Origin: Labilithrix sp.
Lineage (GTDB): Bacteria; Myxococcota_A; Polyangia; Polyangiales; Polyangiaceae
Direction: 5' to 3'
Assembly (NCBI GenBank): GCA_019637175.1
Contig: JAHBWD010000024.1
Coordinates: 1-64,000 of the forward strand
DNA: 64,000 nucleotides
Shown here: positions 44,213-52,595 of the stretch, piece after piece
Numbering within the stretch: position 1 is the first letter of the stretch
How the letters are laid out: every line of letters starts with the position of its first letter
The notes under the pieces: generated by a model
What the model was told of the DNA's origin: nothing
Database searches by the model: none
What the model saw: only the letters and a program-made list of their open reading frames with translations
Program-made: the position numbers and the translations under genes

Positions 44213-44998
44213 ATGAATCGCCGCGCTTTGCTCATTGCCGTCATCGTCGGGATCCTGGGCGTCTTCCTGCTCCTCCTCTACCAGCGCCGCTTCGAGCTGG
44301 AGGCGTCGGGCGGGGAGAAGGTGAAGCTCCTCGTCGCCCAGCGGCGCCTCGAGCGCGGCAAGCCGATCCCCGACGACGCCATCGCCGTACGCGAGGTGCC
44401 GATCGCCTACGTCGACGATCGCGCGATCCGCGAGGTCGACAAGAACAAGATCCTGGGCCTTCGGCTCGGCACCACCGTCAAGGAGCAGCAGCTCCTCCTC
44501 TGGACCGATCTCGCGACCGGCTCGGACGATCACAAGGAGCTGAGCTCGCTCGTCCTTCCGGGCTACCGCGCCGTGTCGATCCGCGCGGCGCGTGACGACA
44601 CCAGCATCACGCTCCTCCGCCCCGGCGACTACGTCGACGTCATCGGCGTCCTCGGCGCGGCCGACGGCCAGGCGAAGAGCGCGGTCGTCCTCCTCCAGCG
44701 CGTCCTCGTGCTCGCGATGGGCAGCGAGACTTCGCCCGACGCGATGAACGATCGCGCGCCCGGCTACGTCGCGGAGAACCTCCTCACGTTGAGCCTCACG
44801 CTCTCCGAGGCGCAGATCATCGCGCTCGCGGCCGAGCGCGGTCGCCTCGCCGTCGCCGTGCGGCATCCCGACGATCAGCAGAAGGCGGGCGTCACCGACA
44901 TCAACTTCGACTCGCTGACCGACGCCAAGAAGCGCAGCGAGATCAGGGGCGTCCGCGGGGCCGGCGGCCCGCCCGTCAACATCACGGGTGGTCAGTGA
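44213..44998 (+). CDS. cpaB: CpaB/RcpC-type Flp pilus assembly protein
   Basis: A 261-residue protein with one N-terminal TM (about 5-22), an SAF-like domain (VAQRRLERGKPIPDDAIAVREVP) and the C-terminal domain with RPGDYVDVIGV. CpaB acts in the periplasm with the secretin. Its stop overlaps the next start as GTGA, so it is coupled to the secretin gene. Confidence 0.9.
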   Translation: MNRRALLIAVIVGILGVFLLLLYQRRFELEASGGEKVKLLVAQRRLERGKPIPDDAIAVREVPIAYVDDRAIREVDKNKILGLRLGTTVKEQQLLLWTDLATGSDDHKELSSLVLPGYRAVSIRAARDDTSITLLRPGDYVDVIGVLGAADGQAKSAVVLLQRVLVLAMGSETSPDAMNDRAPGYVAENLLTLSLTLSEAQIIALAAERGRLAVAVRHPDDQQKAGVTDINFDSLTDAKKRSEIRGVRGAGGPPVNITGGQ

Positions 44999-46302
44999 GA
45001 TCCTGCTCGATCCTTCGCCTCTGCCTCGCGCTCGCGATGGCAGCGCCGCTCGTCGTGGACGCCTCGCCCGCCTGGGCGCAGAAGGGCGGCAACCACGAAG
45101 AGATCTCGCTCGCCGTCGGTGAAACGAAGACGCTGCCCGCCACCGGCGTGAAGGAGTACTCCGAGGGCGTCAAGGGCATCGTCGACGTCGTGCCGACGCC
45201 CGACGGGCGCACGTTCGTCCTCACCGGCAAGAAGCCGGGCACGACGACGCTCCTCCTCATTCGCACCGACGGCTCGCAGACGACCTACGACATCTCCGTC
45301 GCGAACCGGAACCCGCAGCAGGTCGAGCGCGAGATCCAGCAGCTGCTCGAGCCGTTCCCCGGCGTGAAGAGCCGCCGCGTCGGATCGCGCATCTTCCTCG
45401 AAGGCGCCGTCCCCAGCGAGTCCGACTTCAAGCGCATCCAGCAGATCGTCACGGTGTACGGCGGTCAGGTCGATTCGCTCGTCACCGTCGGCGTCGCCGA
45501 GCGAAAGCTCCTCATCCGCCTCGACTTCTTCTTCGTCCAGTACGAACGAACGTCGGGCTACAACGTCGGCGTCGGCTGGCCGGCGAACATCGGCGGCGCG
45601 GGCGCCAACGGCGCGCCCGTCTTCCAGAACCAGATCACGTACGACTTCATCTCGCGCACGACGACGGCGGCGAACGCGTCGGTCGTCAACCAGCCTTTGC
45701 CCCGCCTCGACATCGCGGCGCGACACGGGTGGGCGAAGATCCTCAAGCAGTCGAGCGTCATCACGGCGAACGGCAACGAGGCGACCTTCCAGAACGGCGG
45801 CGAGCAGAACTTCCTCCAGAACGTCGGCCTCACGACCAGCCTCATCAGCGTGAAGTTCGGCACGAACGTCACCGTGCTCCCGCGCTACGACTCGAACTCG
45901 CGCGACGTCGAGATCAAGCTCGGCGCCGACGTGGCCGACCTCACCGCGTCGGCGAGCCCGGGCGGCCCGCCGGGGCGAACGACGACGAAGCTCGAGACGC
46001 AGGTGACGCTCAAGCTCGGTCAGGCGCTCATCCTCTCGGGCATCAAGACGGCGACGCAGCGCCGCAACGTCGCGGGCCTCCCCGGCCTCAGCGAGATCCC
46101 CGTCATCGGCCTGCTCTTCGGCGCGCACTCGCAAGAGAAGCAGGAGACCGAAGGCGCGGTCTTCATCGTCCCGAGCGTCGTCGACACCGTCCCCAAGAGC
46201 GCCATCGAGCTCATCAACAACGCGCTCACGACGTACAAGGAGTTCAGCGGGGAGATGGAGTACCTCGACACCTATCCCAAGACTCCGCCGTCCGCGAAGT
46301 AA
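44995..46302 (+). CDS. cpaC: CpaC/RcpA-type secretin
   Basis: A 435-residue outer-membrane channel with a signal peptide ending near AWAQK. The N-terminal pilus/BON-like region (ISLAVGETKTLPATG, KKPGTTTLLLIR) is followed by the secretin core (VSVKFGTNVTVLPRYD-like block, TQVTLKLGQALILSGI, GLPGLSEIPVIGLLFG). The start is GTG 44995. No CpaD-type pilotin gene is near. Confidence 0.93.
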   Translation: MRSCSILRLCLALAMAAPLVVDASPAWAQKGGNHEEISLAVGETKTLPATGVKEYSEGVKGIVDVVPTPDGRTFVLTGKKPGTTTLLLIRTDGSQTTYDISVANRNPQQVEREIQQLLEPFPGVKSRRVGSRIFLEGAVPSESDFKRIQQIVTVYGGQVDSLVTVGVAERKLLIRLDFFFVQYERTSGYNVGVGWPANIGGAGANGAPVFQNQITYDFISRTTTAANASVVNQPLPRLDIAARHGWAKILKQSSVITANGNEATFQNGGEQNFLQNVGLTTSLISVKFGTNVTVLPRYDSNSRDVEIKLGADVADLTASASPGGPPGRTTTKLETQVTLKLGQALILSGIKTATQRRNVAGLPGLSEIPVIGLLFGAHSQEKQETEGAVFIVPSVVDTVPKSAIELINNALTTYKEFSGEMEYLDTYPKTPPSAK

Positions 46303-46317
46303 CGAAGAGATCGATCG

Positions 46318-48207
46318 ATGCACTTGCAAGTCGTCGTTCAGTCAGACGATGGGATGCAGCGCACGGAGCTCTATCCGGCGAACGGCCCCCTCACGATCGG
46401 ACGACACCCGCAGTGCTCGCTCCGCCTCGACAGCGATCTCGTCTCGCGCCAGCACGCGGTGATCCAGGCGGGCCAGGGCACGCTCCGCGTCGAAGACGTG
46501 TCGACCAACGGCACCATCGCCGGCGATCTCCTGCTGCGTCGCGACTCGGTCGAGGTGCCCTACGGCACGCCGATCGTCGTCGGCGACTTCACCGTCTTCG
46601 TCTATCCCGCGGATCAACAGGGCGCCGCGGCGATGGCGGCGCAGCATCGAGCGCAGCACCCGCCGGGGCAGCACCCGGTGCACGACACTCGGCAGCGCGG
46701 CATGGGCCCGGCGCAGACGGGCCCGGGCGCGGCCGCGCAGGGCGGCAGGCCGCCGAATCAGCTGAACGCGACCGGATCGAACGGCGTGCACCCGCCGCTC
46801 GGCACCGGATCGGGCCCGCACGCCGCGACCGGCATGATCCCCGCGGTCACCGGAATGAACCCGGTCATCGCGCACGTCGGGCAGCAGCCGGCAGCCGGCG
46901 GCGTTCACCTCCCGCTCCGCGCGAACGACGAACGCGCGCGCTCCGACGTCGAGCTCCGCCGCGAGATCCACAAGCTGCTCCTCGAGCACCTCGACCTCGC
47001 GACGATCGACGCGAAGAAGCTCGACGACCCGTCGATGCGCCCGAAGGTCCTCAACGCGCTCCGCCGGATCGTCGCGAGCCTCCAGAGCCGCATTCCGGCG
47101 GACATGCAGCCCGACACGCTGATCGGCGAGCTCGCCGACGAAGCGCTCGGCCTCGGCCCGCTCGAGCGCTTCCTCGCCGATCCGACGATCAGCGAGGTCA
47201 TGGTCGTCGACCCGAACACGATCTACATCGAGCAGGGCGGCAAGATCGTCCTGTCGCACGCGCGGTTCACCGACGACGAGCGCGTGCGCGCCGTCATCGA
47301 GCGCATCGTTACGCCGCTCGGCCGCCGCATCGACGAGTCGTCGCCGCTCGTCGACGCGCGCCTCAAAGACGGCTCGCGCGTGAACGCGGTCATCCGCCCG
47401 ATCGCGCTCCGCGGATCGTGCATCACGATCCGAAAGTTCGCGAAGATCCCCCTCACGCTCGACAAGATCGTGTCGTTCGGCACGATGACCGAGCGCATGG
47501 GGCGCTTCCTCACGCGATGCGTGCACGCGAAGCGCAACATCGTCATCTCCGGCGGCACGGGCTCCGGCAAGACGACGCTGCTCAACGTGCTCTCGGGCGC
47601 GATCCCCGCCGAAGAGCGCATCGTCACGATCGAAGACGCCGCCGAGCTCCAGCTCAAGCAGCCCCACGTCGTGTCGATGGAAACCCGCCCGGCGAACCTC
47701 GAGGGGCGCGGCGAGTACACGATCCGCGATCTCGTGAAGAACGCCCTCCGCATGCGCCCCGACCGCATCGTCGTCGGCGAGTGCCGCGGCGGCGAAGCGC
47801 TCGACATGCTCCAGGCCATGAACACCGGCCACGACGGATCGCTCACGACGACGCACGCGAACTCGCCGAGCGAGGCGATCAGCCGCCTCGAGACGCTCGT
47901 CCTCATGGCCGGCCTCGAGCTGCCCGTCCGCGCGATCCGCGAGCAGATCGCCTCGTCGGTCCACATCATCGTGCAGCAGAGCCGCCTCTCCGACGGCTCG
48001 CGCAAGGTCACGGCGATCAGCGAGGTCATCGGCCTCGACAGCACCACGGGCGAGATCGAGATGCGCCCGATCTTCGAGTTCATCCGCACCGGCACCGGCG
48101 CGAAGGGCAAGGTCGAAGGCGAGTTCCGCGCGACCGGCTACCTCCCTTCGTTCCTCCCGACCTTCATCGTCATGGGCCTCGTTCAACGCGGGGAGCCTTA
48201 CCTGTGA
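46318..48207 (+). CDS. tadA: FHA domain-CpaF (TadA) secretion ATPase fusion
   Basis: A 629-residue fusion. Residues about 1-97 form an FHA domain with all phosphothreonine-binding residues: G28-R29, S43-R44-x-H46 and N64-G65-T66. A Gly/Pro/His/Gln-rich linker (98-205) leads to a CpaF-type ATPase with Walker A GGTGSGKT at 412-419, the Walker B region RPDRIVVGECRGGEA and the His-box TTTHANS. CpaF ATPases power Flp pilus assembly at the inner membrane. The FHA part suggests that a Ser/Thr kinase recruits or gates the motor. It is distinct from the second ATPase at 51447. Confidence 0.92.
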   Translation: MHLQVVVQSDDGMQRTELYPANGPLTIGRHPQCSLRLDSDLVSRQHAVIQAGQGTLRVEDVSTNGTIAGDLLLRRDSVEVPYGTPIVVGDFTVFVYPADQQGAAAMAAQHRAQHPPGQHPVHDTRQRGMGPAQTGPGAAAQGGRPPNQLNATGSNGVHPPLGTGSGPHAATGMIPAVTGMNPVIAHVGQQPAAGGVHLPLRANDERARSDVELRREIHKLLLEHLDLATIDAKKLDDPSMRPKVLNALRRIVASLQSRIPADMQPDTLIGELADEALGLGPLERFLADPTISEVMVVDPNTIYIEQGGKIVLSHARFTDDERVRAVIERIVTPLGRRIDESSPLVDARLKDGSRVNAVIRPIALRGSCITIRKFAKIPLTLDKIVSFGTMTERMGRFLTRCVHAKRNIVISGGTGSGKTTLLNVLSGAIPAEERIVTIEDAAELQLKQPHVVSMETRPANLEGRGEYTIRDLVKNALRMRPDRIVVGECRGGEALDMLQAMNTGHDGSLTTTHANSPSEAISRLETLVLMAGLELPVRAIREQIASSVHIIVQQSRLSDGSRKVTAISEVIGLDSTTGEIEMRPIFEFIRTGTGAKGKVEGEFRATGYLPSFLPTFIVMGLVQRGEPYL

Positions 48208-48220
48208 GGCGCGCGCGCAC

Positions 48221-49093
48221 ATGAACAAGTTCGCTCTCCACACGGTCGACGCGCTCCGCTGGGGCAGCGTGGCCGTCATCGGGCTCTCGCTCTTCATCGG
48301 CACCTGGCAGATGGCCGCCGACGAGAGCGGACTCCCCTACCGCTACTGGGCGCGCTACTGCGCGTCGCTCGAGCGGAAGATGCGAGCGATGTTCATCTTC
48401 ACGCCCGGCCGCTTGATCGCGCTCGGCCAGCTCGCGGCGATGTTCGTGCTCGTCGCCTCGGAGCTCACGCTCGACCTGCCGATGTCGTGGGCCTTCTGCC
48501 TCTTCGTCGCGATCGCGCCTTCGATCTACCTCGAGGTCGAGCGGCGCAAGCGCGTCGTCATGATCGAAGACCAGCTCGACAACTTCATGCTCGCCCTCGC
48601 GAACGCGCTCAAGGCGACGCCGAGCATCGGCGCGGCGTTCAACTCCGTCGTCACCGTCATCGAAGATCCGATCAAGAAGGAGGTCGACCTCGCCCTCAAG
48701 GAGATGAAGGTCGGCTCCACGCTCGATCAGGCGCTGCTCCACATGGCGGCGCGCGTCGGGAGCCGCCAGCTCGACTCGGCGCTCTCGTCGATCCTCATCG
48801 GCCGGCAGGTCGGCGGCAACCTGCCCAAGGTCCTCGAGACCACGGCGCAGACGCTACGCGAGATGAAGCGCCTCGAGGGCGTCATCCGCACGAAGACGGC
48901 CGACGGCCGCATGCAGCTCTGGGTCATCGGCGCGATGCCGCTCGTCTTCATCATCGGCTTCGGCGTCATGTGGCCGGGCTACTTCGACCCGCTCACGAAG
49001 AGCCTCGCCGGCTACGGCATCATCGGGTTCGTCGCGGTCTCGTGGGTGTCCGCGCTCGTGCTCGCGCGCAAGGTCCTCGCGGTGGACTTCTGA
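48221..49093 (+). CDS. tadB: TadB inner-membrane platform protein
   Basis: A 290-residue T2SF-domain protein. There are N-terminal TMs at about 12-28 and 65-100 and C-terminal TMs at about 230-250 and 262-280, with a cytoplasmic helical domain between (EDQLDNFMLALANALKATPSIGAA). It starts 13 bases after the FHA-ATPase and ends one base before tadC. TadB and TadC form the platform on which the ATPase acts. Confidence 0.9.
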   Translation: MNKFALHTVDALRWGSVAVIGLSLFIGTWQMAADESGLPYRYWARYCASLERKMRAMFIFTPGRLIALGQLAAMFVLVASELTLDLPMSWAFCLFVAIAPSIYLEVERRKRVVMIEDQLDNFMLALANALKATPSIGAAFNSVVTVIEDPIKKEVDLALKEMKVGSTLDQALLHMAARVGSRQLDSALSSILIGRQVGGNLPKVLETTAQTLREMKRLEGVIRTKTADGRMQLWVIGAMPLVFIIGFGVMWPGYFDPLTKSLAGYGIIGFVAVSWVSALVLARKVLAVDF

Positions 49094-49094
49094 C

Positions 49095-50018
49095 ATGGAC
49101 CTCAAGCTCACCGGCGTAAGCCTCACCGTCCTCCTCTACCGCTTCGGCGCGGCGGGCGCGATGTTCCTCGCGATCACCCTCGCCGCCTACACCGTCGTGG
49201 GCGCGCCGACGCGCGTCGCGAGCCGCCTCGGTCTCCGCGGCCTCAAGCGGCAGCGCGCGCTCCAGAGCAACGAGCTCTGGGCGGCGATCGAGCCGCTCGT
49301 GCGCTGGCTCGGCGTGCGCGTCAGCGGCATCCCCAACGATCAGCAGCGCGCCGCGCTCGATCGGCAGATCTCGCTCGCCGGCGACTTCCTCGGCCTCACC
49401 GCCGAGGAGTACCTCGCCCTCTTCATCGTGTCGTCGATCGGCGGCGCGGCGGCGGGCACGCTCGTCGGGTGGATCCTCGACATGGGGACGCTGCTCATCA
49501 TCGTCGGCTTCACGCTCGGCGCGGCCGCGCCCTACATGATCGTGAGCGGCGAGGCGCAGGAGCGCTTGAAGAACATCTCGCGCGGCCTGCCTTACGTCAT
49601 CGACCTCATGGCGCTCGCGATGGGCGCCGGCCTCGACTTCCCCGGCGCCGTGCGTCAGGTCGTCGACAAGTCCTCGAACCCGGAAGATCCGATCGTCGAG
49701 GAGTTCACCCTGATCCTCCAGACCTTGAACCTCGGCCGCACCCGCAAAGACGCGCTCATCGCGTTCGCCGATCGCGCGCCCGCGGCCTCGGTCTCCGAGT
49801 TCGTCAACGCGCTCGTGCAGGCCGAAGAGCGCGGCAACCCCGTCGCCGAGGTCCTCTCCATCCAAGCGGCGACGTCGCGCACGCGCCGCTCGGTGCGCGC
49901 CGAAGAGCTCGCGGCCAAGGCCGGCGTCAAGATGACCGGCCCGCTCATGCTCATCTTCCTCGCAGTGCTGGCGCTCATCGTCGGACCTGCGATGATCAAC
50001 ATCACGGACGGTTTGTGA
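49095..50018 (+). CDS. tadC: TadC inner-membrane platform protein
   Basis: A 307-residue T2SF-domain protein paired with TadB. Hydrophobic segments are at about 12-34, 115-152 and 283-303; the core has SRGLPYVIDLMALAMGAGLDFPGA. Its stop overlaps the next start as TGATG. Confidence 0.9.
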   Translation: MDLKLTGVSLTVLLYRFGAAGAMFLAITLAAYTVVGAPTRVASRLGLRGLKRQRALQSNELWAAIEPLVRWLGVRVSGIPNDQQRAALDRQISLAGDFLGLTAEEYLALFIVSSIGGAAAGTLVGWILDMGTLLIIVGFTLGAAAPYMIVSGEAQERLKNISRGLPYVIDLMALAMGAGLDFPGAVRQVVDKSSNPEDPIVEEFTLILQTLNLGRTRKDALIAFADRAPAASVSEFVNALVQAEERGNPVAEVLSIQAATSRTRRSVRAEELAAKAGVKMTGPLMLIFLAVLALIVGPAMINITDGL

Positions 50019-50887
50019 TGCGCACCCTCAAGTTCCAGATCCGCCTCCACACCGGACAGGTCGACCAGCTCCAGGTCGAGGCCGAGCGCGTCCTCATCGG
50101 GTCGGGCGCGCACTGCGAGATCCGTCTCCCCGTCGACCAGGCGCGCGTCGAGCACGTGCTCATCGAGCTCGGGCCCGCCGGCATCTTCGCCCGCGCGCTG
50201 AACTTCGAGCCGCCGCCCACGATCAACAACATCCCGTTCCAGCAAGCCCCGCTCCCTCCGGGCGCGGTGCTCGGCGTCGGCGGATGCCAGATCTACTCCG
50301 AGCTCGTCGAGGCCCAGGGCGGCCAGGGCGCGCAGGGGCAGAAGAAGAAGAGCCCGGTGATGGTGATCGCGCTCGCGATCATCCTGCCGGTCGGCGCGTA
50401 CATGGCGCTCTTCGACGACGGCGGCGACGCGGGGCCCAAGCCCTCGCCCAAGCAGGCCCCCGAGCTCTGGGCGCCCCCGGTCGCGTCGTGCCCCTACACC
50501 GGCGGTCAGTCGCTCGCGTTCGCGCGCGAGAAAATGGCCGTCGCCGACGCGAAGCGCGAACGCCGGCCGTTCCACGTGCAGGACGGCGTCCAGGCCGTCC
50601 CGATCTACGAGGCGGCCGCGGTTTGCTTCCGCGCGGGCGGCGATCCGGGATCAGGCAATCTCGCCGAAGAATCTGCTAAGTTCCTACGTCGCGATATCAC
50701 GGATGATTTCCGCACGCGCCGGGTGAGGCTCGACCATGCGCTCGCGATCGAGGACTACGTAAGTGCTCAAAAGGAAGTGCGGGTTCTTCTACAATTCACC
50801 GAGGGCAAGTCCGGCGACTACGTGACATGGCTCTCGAACCTCGATCGCAAGTTGAAGCTCAAAGTGGGCGGGACCAAAAAGTCCTAG
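50018..50887 (+). CDS. Degenerate-FHA membrane protein of the Tad cluster
   Basis: A 289-residue protein. The N-terminal 95 residues follow the FHA outline (RVLIGSGAHCEIRLP, VEHVLIEL), but the Arg after Gly is Ser and the SRxH block is ARVEH, so phosphothreonine binding is probably lost. One TM lies at about 112-132. The rest is helical and extracytoplasmic or cytoplasmic with two Cys residues; it may be TPR-like near the end. It starts on the TadC stop and its 3' end overlaps the next gene by 61 bases. Confidence 0.65.
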   Translation: MRTLKFQIRLHTGQVDQLQVEAERVLIGSGAHCEIRLPVDQARVEHVLIELGPAGIFARALNFEPPPTINNIPFQQAPLPPGAVLGVGGCQIYSELVEAQGGQGAQGQKKKSPVMVIALAIILPVGAYMALFDDGGDAGPKPSPKQAPELWAPPVASCPYTGGQSLAFAREKMAVADAKRERRPFHVQDGVQAVPIYEAAAVCFRAGGDPGSGNLAEESAKFLRRDITDDFRTRRVRLDHALAIEDYVSAQKEVRVLLQFTEGKSGDYVTWLSNLDRKLKLKVGGTKKS

Positions 50888-51450
50888 CGCTGGCGCTCTG
50901 TTGCGCGTCGGCGCTGGGGGCTTGCGGGCCGTCGACGCCGCCCGCCGACAAGGCGCAGGCGGACATGGCGACGTTCCGCCGCGAGTCGACGACCGACAAG
51001 CTCGTCGAGCGGGGAAGGGGCTTCGCCGCGGTGGGCGACACGACGCGCGCCGAGGATTACTTCGCCGCCGCGCTCGAACAGGGGGCCGACCCCAACGAGG
51101 TGCTGCCCCTCCTCCTGGCCGTCTGCGTGCAGACCCAGCGCTATCGCTCGGCGATCCAACACGCGGAGAACCACCTGCGCCGCCACCCCGAAGACATTCG
51201 CACCCGCTTCGTCCTCGGGACGCTCTACGCCGCGCTCGGCGAGACCAAGCCCGCCCGCGAGCAGCTCGAGCAGGTGGTGGGCGCGCGACCGAACGACTCC
51301 AAGGCGCACTACGCCCTCGCCGTCCTCGCCCGCGACAACGAGAACGACGTGGTCCTCGCCGACCGACACTTCCGCGAATACCTGCGAATCGAGCCGAACG
51401 GAGCGCACGCCGAAGAGGCGCGGGCCTCGCTCCTGAAGAGGATGCCTTGA
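50827..51450 (+). CDS. tadD: TadD-like TPR lipoprotein
   Basis: A 207-residue lipoprotein with lipobox LGAC (Cys33). TPR-type helical pairs occupy about 55-200 (GDTTRAEDYFAAALEQGADP, TRFVLGTLYAALGETKPAREQLEQV, HFREYLRIEPNG). TadD proteins of this form help pilus assembly at the envelope. ATG 50827 lies inside the preceding gene; it is the only in-frame ATG ahead of the signal. Confidence 0.8.
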   Translation: MALEPRSQVEAQSGRDQKVLALALCCASALGACGPSTPPADKAQADMATFRRESTTDKLVERGRGFAAVGDTTRAEDYFAAALEQGADPNEVLPLLLAVCVQTQRYRSAIQHAENHLRRHPEDIRTRFVLGTLYAALGETKPAREQLEQVVGARPNDSKAHYALAVLARDNENDVVLADRHFREYLRIEPNGAHAEEARASLLKRMP

Positions 51451-52595
51451 GCAGCGACTACATCCCGAAAGAGGTCTTCGAGGAGACCCTCCTCCAGTTT
51501 TTGGCGCCCATCCGTCCGTTCCTCGATGATCCGGGCGTCAGCGACATCATGATCAACGGGCCCCACCAGATCTACGTGGAGAAGAAGGGCCAGCTCCACC
51601 TCACCAACGCGCGCTTCGAAACGCGCGAGGCGCTCGTCGCGGCGCTGCGCAATGCGGCCCAGTACGTCGGCAAGCACGTCGACGAGCTGAAGCCGATCCT
51701 CGAAGGGCGCCTGCCCGACGGATCGCGCATCGAGGCGGTGCTGCCGCCGGCCGCGCCCGACGGGCCCTGCGTCTCGATCCGCCGCTTCTTCAAGGAGACG
51801 CTCACCGTCCAGCGCCTCGTGAACTTCGGCGCGATGACCGAAGAGGTCGCGATCGCGCTCCAGGCGCTCGTCGTCTCGAAGCTGAACATCCTCATCGCCG
51901 GCGGCACCGGCTCCGGCAAGACGTCGATGCTCAACGCGCTCTCGTCGTTCATCCCCGAGGGCGAGCGGGTCGTCGTCATCGAAGATTCGCGCGAGCTCCA
52001 GCTCCAGCGCGAGCACATCTGCATGCTCGAGGCCCGCCCGCCGGATCCGAAGGGTCGCGGCGAGGTCACGATCCGCGATCTGTTCCGGGCGACGCTTCGT
52101 CTACGGCCCGATCGGATCGTCGTCGGCGAGATTCGAAGCGGCGAGGCGCTCGATCTCATCCAGGCGATGACCTCGGGTCACGGCGGGTGCATGTCGACGC
52201 TCCACGCGACGTACCCGCGCGACACGACCTCGCGCCTCGAGACGATGGCGATGATGAGCGACATCGAGATGCCGCTCACGGCGCTTCGCATCCAGCTCGC
52301 GTCGGCCGTCAACATCATCTGTCAGGTGTCGCGCCTGCAGGACGGCAGCCGCAAGATCACGCACATCACGGAGGTGCTCGGCTTCGACACCGACAAGGGT
52401 CAGTACCTGATGCAGGACATCTTCGTCCGCCAGTACCACGGCTTCGACGACAAGGGCGCCATCATCAGCGACATCGTTCCCGCGGGGATCCTCCCGAGGT
52501 GTCTGCCGCAGCTCCACGAGCACGGCGTCGATCTGCCGCCCTCGGTGTACGAGGCGGCCAAGCACGGACCGGTGAACCCGAACGCCTATGGCTAA
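51447..52595 (+). CDS. Second CpaF-type secretion ATPase
   Basis: A 382-residue ATPase without an FHA domain. It has Walker A GGTGSGKT at 152-159, RPDRIVVGEIRSGEA and the His-box STLHATY. TTG 51447 overlaps the preceding stop as TTGA and has a GAGGA-like site about six bases upstream. Having two CpaF ATPases in a Tad locus is uncommon; one could drive extension and the other retraction or secretion, but this is inference. Confidence 0.9.
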   Translation: MSSDYIPKEVFEETLLQFLAPIRPFLDDPGVSDIMINGPHQIYVEKKGQLHLTNARFETREALVAALRNAAQYVGKHVDELKPILEGRLPDGSRIEAVLPPAAPDGPCVSIRRFFKETLTVQRLVNFGAMTEEVAIALQALVVSKLNILIAGGTGSGKTSMLNALSSFIPEGERVVVIEDSRELQLQREHICMLEARPPDPKGRGEVTIRDLFRATLRLRPDRIVVGEIRSGEALDLIQAMTSGHGGCMSTLHATYPRDTTSRLETMAMMSDIEMPLTALRIQLASAVNIICQVSRLQDGSRKITHITEVLGFDTDKGQYLMQDIFVRQYHGFDDKGAIISDIVPAGILPRCLPQLHEHGVDLPPSVYEAAKHGPVNPNAYG

